A DNA stretch of 64,000 nucleotides from Rusavskia elegans. Its lineage: Eukaryota > Ascomycota > Lecanoromycetes > Teloschistales > Teloschistaceae. The DNA is taken from NCBI GenBank assembly GCA_011316305.1, contig SAUG01000028.1, positions 124,001-188,000 on the forward strand, given 5' to 3'. The notes under the pieces were generated by a model. That model ran no database searches. It worked only from the letters and a program-made list of their open reading frames with translations, and was not told the origin of the DNA. The position numbers and the translations under genes were made by a program. This document shows, piece after piece, positions 47,431 through 59,969 of this stretch. The first letter of the stretch is position 1, and the number at the start of each line of letters is the position of its first letter.

Positions 47431-48180
47431 TTAAGCAAGAAACTTTGTCTGCAAACACCCTCTAATATTGTGGCAGAACAGTCTCTGGTTGATCTCATCG
47501 TAAGAGCACTCCCCTCCCCAACTCGGCCCAAATTCTTTGATGGTATCGAAAACGCCTGTTCTTTTGTCTATCCTATCCTCGCCTGTGAGCCCCAAGATAA
47601 GATTGGAAACTGTATCCATTGATCTACACTCCCAGTAAATTTGGGTCTCGCTGAACCGGATGACTCGTGGAGAATTTATTCGTTCCTGAAGCACCTATGC
47701 TCGACGTTGGAGAGGCGCTGCGGACACGCCATCCGTCCAAAAGTCTCTGGGAAATACGCAGAGCTGCTTATCCGATGCACTGGTGGGGTCTCTGGTTCGG
47801 CTGGCAGTCGAGGTATCGGATGCCCACCACACCAGTCAAAGTGATACAAAGCTCCTCTCCAAGCTGTTCTTACCCTGAGTGGATTGACTAATGAGGGATT
47901 CCTGTCATGAAGCCCTCCCATGCTGTGAAGAAAGGCTGTGGCCGCTATTGTGACGAAGGCGTTGCCATATCATGTGCATTCCATCGGACTCGGATGATTT
48001 CTGAATGATGCAGAGACAGTCGATCCATAGATAGGGTACTTCAAGTCTCCTGGTCACTCTATTCGCTTCTTGGAAGGTTCTTGGGAATTTAGTACTTGAA
48101 GTCCCTTGTGTGAAATCTTTGATGAATACTGGATCAGCAAGCTCAGAGTGAGGAAGTGAAGGGTCTTGTAAGATCAACAC
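47431..48180 (-). pseudogene. HET-domain (heterokaryon incompatibility) gene relic
   Basis: Motifs of the HET domain appear in order on the minus strand but in different frames: FPRTFQEANRVTRRLEVPYL then WIDCLCIIQKS (HET block 1), VTIAATA and GGLHDRNPSLV (middle), and LQERINSPRVIRFSETQIYW followed by ECRS (block 3). Frame breaks fall between blocks, and a copy of the dispersed repeat (47776-47848) sits between the middle block and block 3. HET proteins trigger cell death after non-self fusion. This copy cannot encode one. Confidence 0.65.
47776..47848 (+). repeat. Dispersed short repeat, copy B (inside the HET relic)
   Basis: Contains GGCTGGCAGTCGAGGTATCG and GATGCCCACC, then CCAGTC. Closest to copy A. 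It interrupts the HET-like reading of the minus strand. Confidence 0.65.
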
Positions 48181-48768
48181 TGGCGAAGTACCCTAAGAAT
48201 GGCTGAGTGCGATATACGGTCCTTGGACACCAGGAATATGCGGGTTCTTACAGTCCAGAAGCACGATGGCAAAGGTTTTGCCTGACCCTACCTCGAGTAC
48301 TCAATCAAGTAGGAAAAACTCCAGAAGCTCCACTATGCTGCTTTATTCAGTGCGATTTCTGACACTCCTCATATGAGCTTTTGACACCTCCTGCGACTCG
48401 GCGCGCCATACATGTGCAGCATGTGAACCGCGATAGTTATAGGGACGGAGATCAGGATTTCTCTGTTGATGGCGAAGGCCAGACTTCATCGACCAGCCTG
48501 TCCGCTATCGACCAGCCTTTTTATTTGGCTTATCCGGCTGGTTCATATCATCCACCTAGAAGGCGGACATCATTTGTCGAGGTGGGACGAGGAGGCATGA
48601 AAGCCCAACTTCTAATACCGAGTCGGGCTCGGGTGTAAGTTTCAGTGCATCGAAGCGGCAACGGAAGCATTAGTCTGGTATATGACCAGTTCGTGAGCGA
48701 CGCGTCATCTTGATATTGGATCCCCAGAAGGAAAAGGTATCATCCGAATAGCAGGCAAGCAGCGTTGT
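48181..48768. other. Intergenic, no supported gene
   Basis: A plus frame at 48381-48638 has no family motif. Nothing else is seen. Confidence 0.35.
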
Positions 48769-51300
48769 TTAGATCAACGTCCACGATACTACTTTGCCAG
48801 ATCTAATCTCAGATTGGTAGGCTGCGGCAAAGGATCTCAGGTCAGCTTCTCCGTTAGAAATGATGGCCACTCTCTTAGCAGATGTCGCCCGTGCAGCGCA
48901 TCGACCGAGTAGGTTGTTGCTGTGTGGTCGTAGAAGGAACCTGGATGCAGAACATGAACCCGCAGGCAGCACACCTTCTCCGTGAGCTATAGACATTAGA
49001 TGCAGGCCAGAAGCATCGAAATCTGGTACTTGGAGTCTCTGTGTCTGCGTTTCCGCCTCGATAGACAAAAACTTTCTATAAGCAATGGCGCTCGAGAGAT
49101 TTGTCGCGACAAAGGTGGCTGGAGAGATCAGGATATGGCCTTTTCTGGACCATAGCCGGTACCAAAAGGAAAGCCGAACACTATCTTCTACCAGAGCTTC
49201 AACTCGTAGATCAGGGGAAGTGGTATCCTGAGAAAGTACACAGGGAATATTTCCCATCACCGTCTCAAACCTTCGTGGCACATACTCTTCCGTGATCCAG
49301 TCTCGTCCCCAATGACGGTCAAAGACCTTGTAGTGCAAGCGATGCTCAACCTGAATAGAGCCGATTCCGACGTGTATCATTGACGCCCTTTCGAAGCGAT
49401 CCGACAATTGTCGCACGCTGTCCACCAGGCAGTACACTCTCCCATCGCTCATTGCCGACATCATGTCTCCCAATGATACGGTTGGTGGCTCGCCAGAAAA
49501 TAATGTCATGACATTGGTGAAGATCTGGCGCAGCTCCCCCGTCCCAATCTGGGGGATCAAGCCGCTTTCCATGTCAGGCCACTTGATTGACATGTAATCA
49601 TCATAGATTGCAAGGATACCCGATCTTCTTGGGCTTAGAGAAGCTTCTACTTTGATGCGGCCTAGCATGTAGCTGATCTGAACGATTGTAGCAGCGAGTC
49701 CGACAGAGCAAAAACGAGCTGTACTCTGCTTATCCAGGGAATGGGGTTTGTGCACCGCACACTGACAAGCACCGCGGAGATCATCCCTTGCATGAACAAG
49801 GTTACTTCGAATGTCCGATCGCCGCGGCGTATCTGCCAGTACAAGTTCTTCAAGTTCTTCTTTCAATGGCCTTAACTCAGACACCTGGTATGTGGCAGTA
49901 AGAATGAATTCTTGCGCACTACCATAGCGGACGGACTCTGTCGTGCAGGAAGTGTAATATCGGGCGCAAGCGACAAAGAAGCAAACGAAACGGCGACCTT
50001 CTGTCTTCGGCCTTTCGAGATTTGGGAAGGGGCCATCCTTCCTGGATGATGGTTTAAGAAGGTTCTCGGCAGCTGTGCCAAACGTCTCACAGAACATGCT
50101 CTCCCACTGAAGTCTACCACCCAAGAAGGGTTCATGCGCTTCAGCAGCTGGCGATAGAGTCTCGGACCCATGGATGATATTCCGAATAAAGTCATTTCCA
50201 CTGCGTAATGTAAATACTCGACCCACGCACGTGATGGTGTTGCAAGCAATTTTTTCGTTGGTGAATTGCACTTCGACTTGCGGTCTAGCGGACATGGTAT
50301 CGAAATTCGAGTAGAGAGCCGGTTCACGATCTGTGGCCACAGCCACGCTGATATCAACCACCGTCAGCGTTGTCCTTGAAACCATTCCATAAGAGATGAC
50401 TAGTTGTAGACTTTTTGGAGGGTCAAGCAGTTACAGCTTATTACTAAAGTGTGAGGTCGTGAACAATGAACTGGAAAAGGGGGAAAGCGAAAGGACAAGC
50501 AGAGAGAATGATTTACTGGAAATTTTGGGTCAGTATCAATACATAAAGACAATAGGCCGCGGTAATATACTGACCCGTAGACCTAAAACAAGATCCGCAT
50601 AGACAGCCACCCAACTGCAGGCAGGACCACCAACGATATGAAGCTCGAGTAGCTCACCAGCTACAACGCTGCCAACGGCTGATATGATTTTAGCCAGATC
50701 TTGTGGATGACCAGCCCAGGAAGATATCTTTGTGTGCAGATCATAACCAACAAGCTTCAAGAGTTGATCAACACGAATACTGAAGGTAGTAGGGCAGAAA
50801 ACGCTAGCACAGACTCTCGCAATGGCTTCCCATTGGGCGAATGAGGGCGTGAGCTCCTTTGGGCTCCCAGATTGCTTGGACATCTCGTACAAAACCAACG
50901 CAGATGTTGATAAGCTGTGGCTTTCGCTCAAGGCGGCACAAAGTGCGACGAGAGATGCGCCTTGTGCTGTCTGAACAAGGACCCTTAATATATGGCGGAC
51001 TCCAACACCAAACCAGATAACGTCCCCAAAGCTCGAGCACGCCTTCAGACTAGCCATTGCTTCACTTAGCACCTTTTCTCCGTGCGCGCCAAGGGGTATC
51101 TTGGAGCACATCGCCTGCCCGACGGCAACGGTAAGAGGCTCGATACCAGCCGAGGACAGTCTTCCAAGAATGGCAATGGAAGCTGAAAACTGTGTTTGTC
51201 CAAGAGCGACCCAGTCGACGGTGCCCTGTTGTGCAAAATAAGGTCCTTGAGTATCGCGAGCGCCAGCATGAACCAAGGCAGAACCAGGAGTCGCAGACAT
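48769..51300 (-). CDS. Large uncharacterised fungal protein
   Basis: Two exons, 51300-50571 and 50399-48769, with a 171-nt intron (donor GTATAT, acceptor CTAG), give 786 residues in consistent phase. It belongs to a type I recall from many Pezizomycotina without assigned function, marked by VGGPACSWVAVYADLVLGLRV ahead of the intron, then a PALYSNFDTMSARPQVEVQF stretch. The N-terminal half is Ala/Ser/Leu-rich and helical (with GCxGxxHIL-like WFGVGVRHILRVL). The C-terminal half contains LISPATFVATNLSSAIAYRK. No signal peptide, TM or catalytic motif is visible. It lies next to the HET relic, but a link is only suggestive. Confidence 0.65.
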
Positions 51301-52839
51301 GTTACCGGCGCTTTTCGCTTTGGAAGCTGATCCAAGATAATGGAATCGTGAGCCCTCGACACTCGTACACGACTTTGGCCCTCAAAATGATGCACAGGAA
51401 AAATTGATGCAAGCAAAGAGACGAAAACAAAAAAAGGGTTTTAGCAGCCGGAAGACGTGGGAAAATGAGGCTGTAGATCCCGGCCGAGCGCTCACACTTC
51501 TCCTGAACCAATCGCAGACCACTCATCTGGTCGTGGGGTGGCTTTTGAAATCGAGGGCGTTCAGGCACTTGCTGTGCAGCTGAATCATGTTGCCTCTTAA
51601 ATACAGTTGCAACGTACAACCGTATTCAAGACAAAGATATCGTACCTCCCTGGTACCGTCAATACTATCTCTATCGACCTTTTTACGTTCCGATCCAGAT
51701 CTACTATGACTGTTTTGAATCCGGTTGAGTATTGAGTTCGAACAGATTGTAGCCGAGAGACATTGCAGGGTGGAGGCTCATACTCGCGGTGAGCAGAATC
51801 GTTTGGACACTCCAAACGGCTATCCCTTCGACTTGCCGGAGTCGGCATCCGACACCTCGACTGCCAGCCCAATCGAATGCCCTACCAACGCAGAAGATGA
51901 TAGGCTCAGTGTCCGGGTTTTCTGCTCACCGCGAGTCATACTCGAGTTGCAAAAAAGAGTACAGAGTAACCGACTCGGGAGCCGCGATCCACATAGAAAA
52001 GGAAAGACATTTCGAACCAACCAAAGACCGAAAGAGATCCAGCATTTTACTCTAGAACCAGCCACCTACCTACTCAAAAGCAGTCGGCGGCTTCGATCCC
52101 TCTTTGACCGCCCAGAACTCAGCCTATCCGTACCGGTATGACGAATTCCAGTAGTTTGGTACCAACATCGAACTCACCTCCCAGCCCCCTCGAACTCCCT
52201 CTCCTCTCTTCTGCCAATTCCCGCATGAGGACCCACCAGAAACCCCGGAACGGTGTGTGATTCAATCAATCAATCAATCCGTCCTCTTCTGCCAAGGGTC
52301 TGAAAAACAATGACAGTACCATGCGCCCGTTCTCTTTCGGCCTGGAATCCGCCTTGTATTCTCGTGTTGGAAAGATTCTGCACGACCGCTGCATCAAGCA
52401 TGTAGGACATCCGGCAAAGGGTCACGCAGGAGCGCGAAGCTATTGGGTTGGGCAGGGAGAAGTGTGGATCGCTGCAGAGGACATGCGAGCCACTGGAGGG
52501 GCCCGTGCCGATCATTCTGGAAGCTGGGTGAGGCTCTGCCAATGTTTTCGCACGGAAAGATTCGGAGCGGGGAAGATCCATTTTGAGGAGGGGGGCAGGC
52601 CTCGCTAGACGGGAGAACCTGGGTCTAGGACCGGGCACTATGGGATCACTCGATGCGTTTGAAAGCGGTCACCGTGAAATGACGACAGCAATTGAAAAGC
52701 AGTATGATAGATGGCTTCACCTAGCTGTAGATGAGTATCCGTGTATATCAAATATCATTACCATTACTCGTTGCGCCTTCGCCGCGGCGGGATATCTTCC
52801 AAATGCTCCATACATATCCAGCCCCAAACTATGCTTACT
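51301..52839. other. Intergenic with repeat copy D
   Basis: Apart from the dispersed repeat and a short TCAA microsatellite (about 52262-52280) nothing is supported. The plus frame at 52321-52608 has no recognisable content. Confidence 0.35.
51819..51885 (-). repeat. Dispersed short repeat, copy D (reverse orientation)
   Basis: The reverse complement reads GGCTGGCAGTCGAGGTGTCG, then GATGCCGAC and AAGTCGAAGGGATA, matching copies A-C. Confidence 0.65.
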
Positions 52840-54011
52840 CTACAAGACCCAACCCACAGCTATGACGAACATCAGGAGCGCGCTGCCCCAAATTGCGGCA
52901 CCGCTTCCCCATACGGGGGCGTTGTTGATGAAAGGCACGGTGCCATTCCCGCCTGTGCCCGCCCCAGTGCCTGTAGCAGCAACAGTGGCGGTAAAGAATG
53001 GCAATCCGAGGGGAGTCGGATTTGGCGTTATCGTCGAGTTCCCAATGACGATTTCTGGAACCTCAACCGACGGGGCCGGGGCGGCCGTGATCGTCGAGGA
53101 CCCCTCCAATGTTGCTGTCAATGTTGTCAAGACATCTGTGCGTGTCGTCGTCCGGACGGGAGCTCTCAATGTCGGACTGGGCGCAAAGGTCGTTGACATG
53201 GCCGCGAGCGCAACGCCGGAATAAGTACTTGTCGTCGATACCGTAAGATCCGACACCTGCACCAGAGCAGTATTGACATAGTTCTCCCCTCCACCGGTAC
53301 AGGTTGAGAAGCCTACGGCCTCTATGAATCCACGCTGGCCCCCTTCGTCTAGGTATACTCTCCCGCTGGCAGTAGCCAGAGTTTCTGTGTAGGCGCTGGT
53401 AAGCGTAACTACGGTGGAAGTCGTCGAGCATTGCCCGTTGGCGAGCTGCTGTTGGTTTGTGTACGTATAGGCAGTGTAAACATTGTAAGCCGTTGGGGAT
53501 GTCCTGCGCGTCATAAAGTCAGTGCATTATCTTGGAGACATCGAGGAAGATGCATACAACGTTGCTCCGGCAATCTCGGTTGATGTAAGGAAAGCGGCGT
53601 TTGTCACCATCACCGTTCCGTATTGGTCACTTGCTTGAGGGTTGAAAGTGAATTCCGCATCGTTTTGGACGATTGAAGTTCGAGTTACTCGAGATCCATT
53701 GTTCCCAACTCCAACACCAACGAAAGCCGTCGCTGCAGTATTGATGAAGACCTCTTCGTACCAGACGATACCAACGACATCGGCTACGATGATGCAGCCA
53801 CCACAGGTCTGGCCCGCTGTCGTTGTCGGTTCTTGTGCTGGCCCTTCGAGCGATTGAAGTAGAGCGGGCGGCGGAGACACTTGGATGCACTATTAGCAAA
53901 CGCAGCAAGACATATTTGCAGATGCTTGGAAGCTCTACCCTGTGGCATGCCACTGGACAATTGCAGCAAGAGGCTCGAGAGGAGCACGAGAAACGAATGT
54001 GAGGAGCGCAT
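52840..54011 (-). CDS. GPI-anchored-like secreted Ser/Thr-rich protein
   Basis: Exons 54011-53939, 53879-53558 and 53503-52840 (introns of 59 and 54 nt, good branch points) give 352 residues. A signal peptide (MRSSHSFLVLLSSLLLQLSS) comes first. The middle contains CGGCIIVADVVGIVWYEE and an NGSRVTRTSI glycosylation site. A long Thr/Ser/Val stretch (about 230-310) follows. The C-terminus is a short polar NNAPVWGSG region followed by a hydrophobic tail (AAIWGSALLMFVIAVGWVL), as in GPI-anchored wall proteins. The cell-surface location is inferred from layout. No enzymatic motif is seen. Confidence 0.78.
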
Positions 54012-55420
54012 TTTGCGTTTGCAGTGGACAATAACACGAAAGAAGCTTGCGAACTACAATGGATGCAGGTTGAACGTTTGGGAAGAAGCACGGGGAGCGG
54101 AGGTTACGTATATATGGGCCCTTTCAGATCGGCCCACAGCAGGGGAGACAGGCATGGATCTGCGCCAAAGGATTATGGGAGCTCGAGTGGAAGCAGGTAC
54201 ATCGTCAGAGCTCCGTACTTCAACCGGTCCATAGTAGTGGCAGTTGGAGCTAGGGTTTGATGGCTGACGTATCGTTGGTGACGATATACGCCAACCAAGT
54301 CAAGGTCGACCGCCGTGGGCGGCCTGAACTGGTGGAAGGGTGGATAAGGCGATGGTTCTACAGAGCTGGGTCAGCGTAAATGGCTGGTCATCGGGCCGCT
54401 TGTATTGTGAGATATCGATTGGTGATCCTATTCGTACAACACGAGCTAGGTCGATGCCTTCCATATTCGTCCATGGCTCGAGATGGGTAGCGAGTCAAGT
54501 CGACGTTCAGGTCCCTTGGGAGAGGGGGGAAAGGCTGAGATCGCAGGTTGTAAGGTAACACCATGAACTACTGCAGCAGGCAGCCTGCAGCATATCAACG
54601 TTTGCAACCGTCCTTGCTGGGTGGATGGTCATTGGATGCTGTCGCGCCCTTTACCTCTTGATCTCTTGATGGAGGGGTGGGAGTGGAGAGAAGTCGTCGA
54701 GGTGCAGGGGCTAACGCGGGGCTAGGCCGCTAATCGATAAGCGCTTACTACCCCGCTGCTGAACTGCTTTGGTGCCAAGACCTACCTTACTCGTGGCCCT
54801 TGGCACTTCTATCCGAACAACCAAAGGTACGTTCAACAGAAGACCACGGCGCCGACAGATTGACCACTTTTCAGACCGACGCGCAAGTTCATCAAAGAAC
54901 TGCAAAAAGAGACTTTGAACGACGGTTTCGGATGCGAATCGCAACGGGGGCACGGCCCCAGCTTACTACATCTCATCCCACAACTACGGTACTCTGCTCC
55001 CCTCCGCGCAAAAGCCTAAACCTGCCAACAGTTGGCGCGCATTATTCGACGGAGCTTTTCGAAGGATTCGAATTGCAAGGGGGTATATGCATCTAATCAT
55101 GCTGTGCACCCCATCAGCCTACTCCCTCTCTCTGTATGCCGATACCACACCTTTTAGGCTTGGCATGCGAGCTGGAGCAGTCCATTCTACCCGGTAGTCT
55201 ATTCAGATGCCGATCATTCCGCATCAGCTTGACCGTCTCTTCGTCTTTGCTGAGACTGGCCCCCCCATGTCAGTCATCAGCCTCGACTCCGTGGGGATCC
55301 ACGTTCTCCTCTCCTCGTCGTCTCCGAATCACGAATCGCTCATTCGTGCATTGTATTGTTCAAGCAGATCTTTCCCTCCCAATATACTTTGCTAATCGCT
55401 GTTGTCCTCTCGCTTTGAAA
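54012..55420. other. Divergent intergenic region
   Basis: 5' flank of the GPI-type gene (-) and the pepsin-fold gene (+). No supported gene. CT-rich tracts precede the start at 55421. Confidence 0.4.
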
Positions 55421-58134
55421 ATGTTTCACTTCTTTTCTTTTCTACTTCTCTTCCTATCCATTTTCCTATCCATTGCGGCTGTGAGATCTGCCGTGGAGCC
55501 CGCGCCGATCGTCGTAGCAACAACTGGAAAATTGTATGCCTGCAATTCTTTGCGAGCTATTACCGCCTTCTTGTATCATGAATGACTGACGCGCATCGAT
55601 CTTCTCAATAGTTCCGGTAATGATGGTTCATGGAGTACTTTCAACTTCAGCGTCGGCACTCCGCTTCAAACTCTCGAAGTGCTTCCTTCTACCCAGGTTC
55701 CCGAATCATGGGTTGTTCTGGATGTAGCATGTTCCAACTACCCCACAAATTGCAGCGATGTTCGAGGAGGCACTTTCGCGTACCAAGATTCGTCTTCCTG
55801 GGCCAATAAATCCTTCTTTGCACTTGGGGCCGAAGCGAATCTAGGGTATACCGAAGAGGAAAACAGGGGCTTCTATGGTTGGGATCTTGTCCAATTGACA
55901 ACTCCGGAAGGCGCCAACATAAGAGGAAATCATTCCGTCGTAGCTGGAATATCCACCAGGAATTTTTACTTGGGTGTTCTGGGATTGGCGGCACGTCCAG
56001 TTGTGTGGGAAGACCACAGTGACTCCTCGCCCAGCTTGATCACCATCTTGAAAGAACAAAATCTCATACCCAATTTGTCTTACGGCTATACAGCTGGGGC
56101 ATCTTACAGTAAGAAGATGGTCCGCTGTGTCGTCTGATATCAGCTAACACTGCTGTAGAAAATGCTCCAGGAAGCCTGACAATCGGAGGATACGATACAT
56201 CAAGGCTAACACCTAACGATGTTTCATTCGGCTTCAGCTCTCAAACCGCACGACAGTTGTTGGTGTACATTCAAGCAATTTCGGTGACCAACTCTAATGG
56301 ACCAGAACAACTTCTAACGCAGGGTATTTCTGCGCTTGTCGACTCCACTGTGCCACATATATGGCTTCCAGCAGCTGCTTGCCAGGCCTTCGAAGATGCA
56401 TTCGGAATTGAATTTGATCCTATTACGAATCTGTATCTTGTCAATGACGATCAACACGATGCTATGGTCAAGCAGAACGCGGAGGTCACAATCCAACTAG
56501 GAACCAGCTTGAACGGAGGAGATACCGTCAGCATCAAGTTGCCGTACGCAAGCTTTGACCTCGAGACGGGGCCGCCCTTTGTGAAATCGCAGAGGAAATA
56601 TTTCCCTTTGCGCCGTGCAAAAGACGAAACCCAAACTACACTGGGTCGTGCTTTCCTTCAAGAGGCGTGAGTAACATTTGGAGGATCACGAGGCGTCGAC
56701 TGACTTCCCTTTAGTTTCATTACAGTGGATTACGACAATAAAAGGTTCTCAGTATCGCAGGCTCAGTACTCCCAGGGACAGCCCTCACATATTGTTGTCA
56801 CTAGCGCCAAGGAAAGTGGGAACAGCGGGACGAATGGTTCAACGCCAGAAAGCCCGCCGCTTACGAAAACATCGCAAAAGTCGGGTGGTATTGGCACAGG
56901 GGCTATTGCAGGTATTGTTGCTGCTATCGTTGTTGTAGCACTGCTAGCCGGTGCATACTGCCTCTGGAAATTCAAGTTCAAGAAATCTCCGAAGGACAAC
57001 ACCAAAGGGAAGGCTGAACTAGAAGATAACACCGAACCCAAGGGTCTAGATGAAGCCTACAACAAACGTCAACCATCCGAGGAAAGCTCGCACGAGTTCA
57101 GGAAAGCGGCCAAACTCGATGTGGACGAGATAGTCCCGACGCCGCCTGCTGCGGAACTCGAAGGGGCAGGTCCATTTGGTGGACCTTCCAACGGGTCAAT
57201 GAGCATGGAACACCTTCGCAGGGCAGAGCTGCCGAGTCCGGATCCTTTCCGACCTGAACTGGAGTCGCCGGGACTTGGTCTTATACGATCAGAATTATCA
57301 ACACCTGAACCGCCTTCTGAACTCTCGACATCGGATCCGCATATGGTGCCCGAGCTGACATCCAGAGAAACGGCCCATGAGCTGACTTCCCAGGAACTAC
57401 CGCACGAATTAGCGACTTCGAACCGCAACTCCCGGGTCCGGCCACTATCCTACAGGGAAGACTCTGTTGACAGCGATATCATCTCTCCACATGATAGCGC
57501 CTCCATCCGCCTACGCCTCCGCGAACGGAAAGACACCAACGATACTATACCAACACCGGCGTCTCCAAGCCTCAAAAGACCTTCTTTCCGTCTTGGTTCC
57601 CGCCGGCAGAATAGTCGCCCACAGCATATTCGCCTGAATTCTTCATCCAGCCTCGACACGTTTCAAACCCGATGGGACCAATCCGCACCGACCCCACCTG
57701 GTGGTAACACTCCTTCTCTACCAGCCCCGCATCATATGGAACCACATGGAGCAAAGAATAACAGCTTCAGACACCCGCAAGGTTCACCATCACCGCTAGG
57801 TTCCCCACCGCTAGGCAGCGAACCGAGTCCGTCCCTCTCTGCGCTCAACTCGCCCACCTTCCCTTCTTTGGACCAGAGGGGTGCAGACAACGGCCCACCG
57901 ACCCCGAATCATCTCGATATCTCAACAATGTCGGGGGAAACAGAGCCCTTAATGAACCGGAGTCAGCCGCAGGGGTCTCCTCGGAGTACAAGGTTTGCGG
58001 AGAACTTCACCAGTGATCCCGAAGCGATGACGGGGGAGGAAATGGAGAGACAGAGGAGGGATGAGATGGAGGGGGGGTTAGTGAGAACTGAGGCTGAGAA
58101 ATTGGAGGATCCGTCGAGGAGAGAGGGAAAGTAA
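55421..58134 (+). CDS. Membrane-anchored pepsin-fold (aspartic-protease-like) protein, probably inactive
   Basis: Exons 55421-55533, 55612-56108, 56159-56666 and 56715-58134 give 845 residues. A signal peptide (MFHFFSFLLLFLSIFLSIAA) is followed by a pepsin-type (A1) fold: FNFSVGTPLQTLEVLPSTQ, a flap-like region, LTIGGYDTSRL, ISALVDSTVPHIWLP, TLGRAFLQEAFITVDYDN. The first catalytic motif (DTGS in active enzymes) is replaced by PSTQ/VPES. The second keeps Asp as VDST. A TM helix (GAIAGIVAAIVVVALLAGAY) and a 370-residue Pro/Ser/Glu-rich cytoplasmic tail follow; the tail has short ELxSxE/ELTS repeats (about 215-290). The layout suggests a wall or surface sensor rather than a protease. That is inference. 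Confidence 0.88.
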
Positions 58135-58536
58135 GATCGCTCGCTACGAATGTTATGTCTTTCTGTTCTTGTGGTGGGGAAATAACATACCCTCTTTTGG
58201 CGTGTGGTTACTTACTTGAGATCTTCTGGAAACGGGGTTTGGGACGGTGCATGCCTACCTGGTGAAAGGGAAAGTCATGGTCGGCGGCGCGGGTACAATG
58301 GGTTGATTACAGTCCTATCTTTGGTCAGAGTGACTACTCGCTCCTTATTCATTTCCTCATCCATTGTGTTCTGGTTGTCTAACGCTGATGAGACAATCCA
58401 TTGAGTCCTAATACATGTCTCCTCAAACGCGGACTGCCCGCACGTGCAGAGTTTGGCTGCAAACCCCTTGTCAACTATGGCTTGTCACATTCGACTGCCT
58501 GAAGAAAAGGGATGAACGGTAAACTGGGTATCATAT
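58135..58536. other. Convergent intergenic region
   Basis: No gene seen. Confidence 0.4.
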
Positions 58537-59529
58537 CTACAGCGTATCAACTTTGAGTGTATACAAATCCTCCTTCTCAATCCTCCCCTCGAGCCCCTTC
58601 TTCGCCTCCGCAAGCACCTGCCCAAGGTCCTGCGTCGCATCCACGTACCTCCCACTCATAAACCTCGCATCGGGATCCGCCGCCAACGCTACAAACGTAT
58701 CCGCCGCCAACGCCAGCGAATCATTCATACTAGGTGCAAACCTCCCCATAAACTCCTTCACCGAAGGACTCTTCTCCTGCGCTTCGAGATTCAAAGCCCC
58801 ATGCCCCAAGGTCGTCTCGGCGATCATGCCAGGGTGCACAGCATAAGTCTGAATACCATGCTCACGGAATTCGCGATCCATAATGTGCGTGGCTTTCAGC
58901 ATACCGGCCTTTGCGGCGCTGTACGCGGTGAAGTATTCCGCGTCTTCGATCGCAAGCACTGAAACAACGTTGATGATAGTGCCCTTCTTTCTGGCTATCA
59001 TTGAGGGTGCGATGGCGTGGATGAAAGCCATTGAGCCCCGCATGTTCACGTCGATGACGTGCCAGGGGATGCTGTAATCGCGGTCGTGTTCTATATTTGA
59101 TATCCGGCTGATGCCGGCGTTGTTGATTAGGATATCAATTGCGCCGAACTTTTCTTCGGTTTCTTGCATAAGTCGTGAAGGAAGTGAGGGATCTGTGACG
59201 TCTCCGGCGATGGCGTGGGCTTTGGGATGGCCTTTTTCGGCTATCGAGTGAACGACGGCGTCGAGATCGGATTTCGTACGGGCTATGCAGATTACGTTTG
59301 CGCCGGCGGCGGCGAAGGCGAGGCTGGTGGCTCGGCCTATGCCTCTGCCGGCTCCGGTGATGACTACGATTTTATTTGTGAGAGAGCCAGTGTACTTTTC
59401 TGGTGAGATGTAGCGGTAGGTGTCTGTATAGCGGTCGATGGTTGACTTTGGATACCAATTGAAGGGTTCCATGATGCCTGCACCTGGATTGTTGTAGACT
59501 TCGATATTAAGTGCTCGATCATTGCCCAA
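58537..59529 (-). CDS. Short-chain dehydrogenase/reductase
   Basis: A single exon of 330 residues; a later in-frame ATG (MEPFNWYPK, 59472) is an alternative start. It is a classical SDR: VVITGAGRGIGRA (cofactor loop, about residue 55), GDVTD, INNAGIS (NNAG), INVVSVLA (catalytic Ser region), YSAAKAG (YxxxK, about residue 219), HPGMIAETTLG. The basic residue after strand 2 (IARTKSD) suggests NADP(H). The substrate is unknown. It lies between the pepsin-fold gene and the eS8 gene without an obvious pathway link, and it is undamaged, unlike the SDR relic at 19 kb. Confidence 0.88.
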   Translation of the reverse strand: MGNDRALNIEVYNNPGAGIMEPFNWYPKSTIDRYTDTYRYISPEKYTGSLTNKIVVITGAGRGIGRATSLAFAAAGANVICIARTKSDLDAVVHSIAEKGHPKAHAIAGDVTDPSLPSRLMQETEEKFGAIDILINNAGISRISNIEHDRDYSIPWHVIDVNMRGSMAFIHAIAPSMIARKKGTIINVVSVLAIEDAEYFTAYSAAKAGMLKATHIMDREFREHGIQTYAVHPGMIAETTLGHGALNLEAQEKSPSVKEFMGRFAPSMNDSLALAADTFVALAADPDARFMSGRYVDATQDLGQVLAEAKKGLEGRIEKEDLYTLKVDTL

Positions 59530-59969
59530 GTCGAACCCAGACTTTACACTCTTTCCGAATCTCGATTATGTACCCGGTTACAGTTGGAGGGATTTGGTTG
59601 AGTGGATTTATGGATTTTGATAGTGGTCCCGATATGGTTAGCTTCCACACTCCCTTGGTAAGGCTCTGGCTCGGCTAAGCGAAGGGCACACTTACGAATT
59701 TCAGGAATCGGAAGCAATACACGCTGAGACTCATCGAACCACTACTGCATATCTCTGGTGGCGGATGGTGCTCTGAGGGTAAGCAAGCTTCCGATCATTC
59801 GCGTTCAGTACGCACTCCGATTCAATAATGGAAGGGCAGCATTTGAGAAGAGCTAGAGGATCACGCATCTGTTCATTCGCTGACATTGGCTCGTCGGCTT
59901 GTCATGTTTCTCTCCTGACCGCTGACCGCTGATCAAAATTCTTGCAGACATCTATAGAATACCGCAATC
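59530..59969. other. Divergent intergenic region
   Basis: Promoter region of the SDR (-) and the ribosomal-protein gene (+). No gene seen. Confidence 0.4.

Noticed and set aside
52583..53224. Plus-strand open frame of 213 codons
   Set aside because: It is the antisense of the GPI-type gene, whose minus-strand exons have signal peptide, splice sites and tail anchor in phase.
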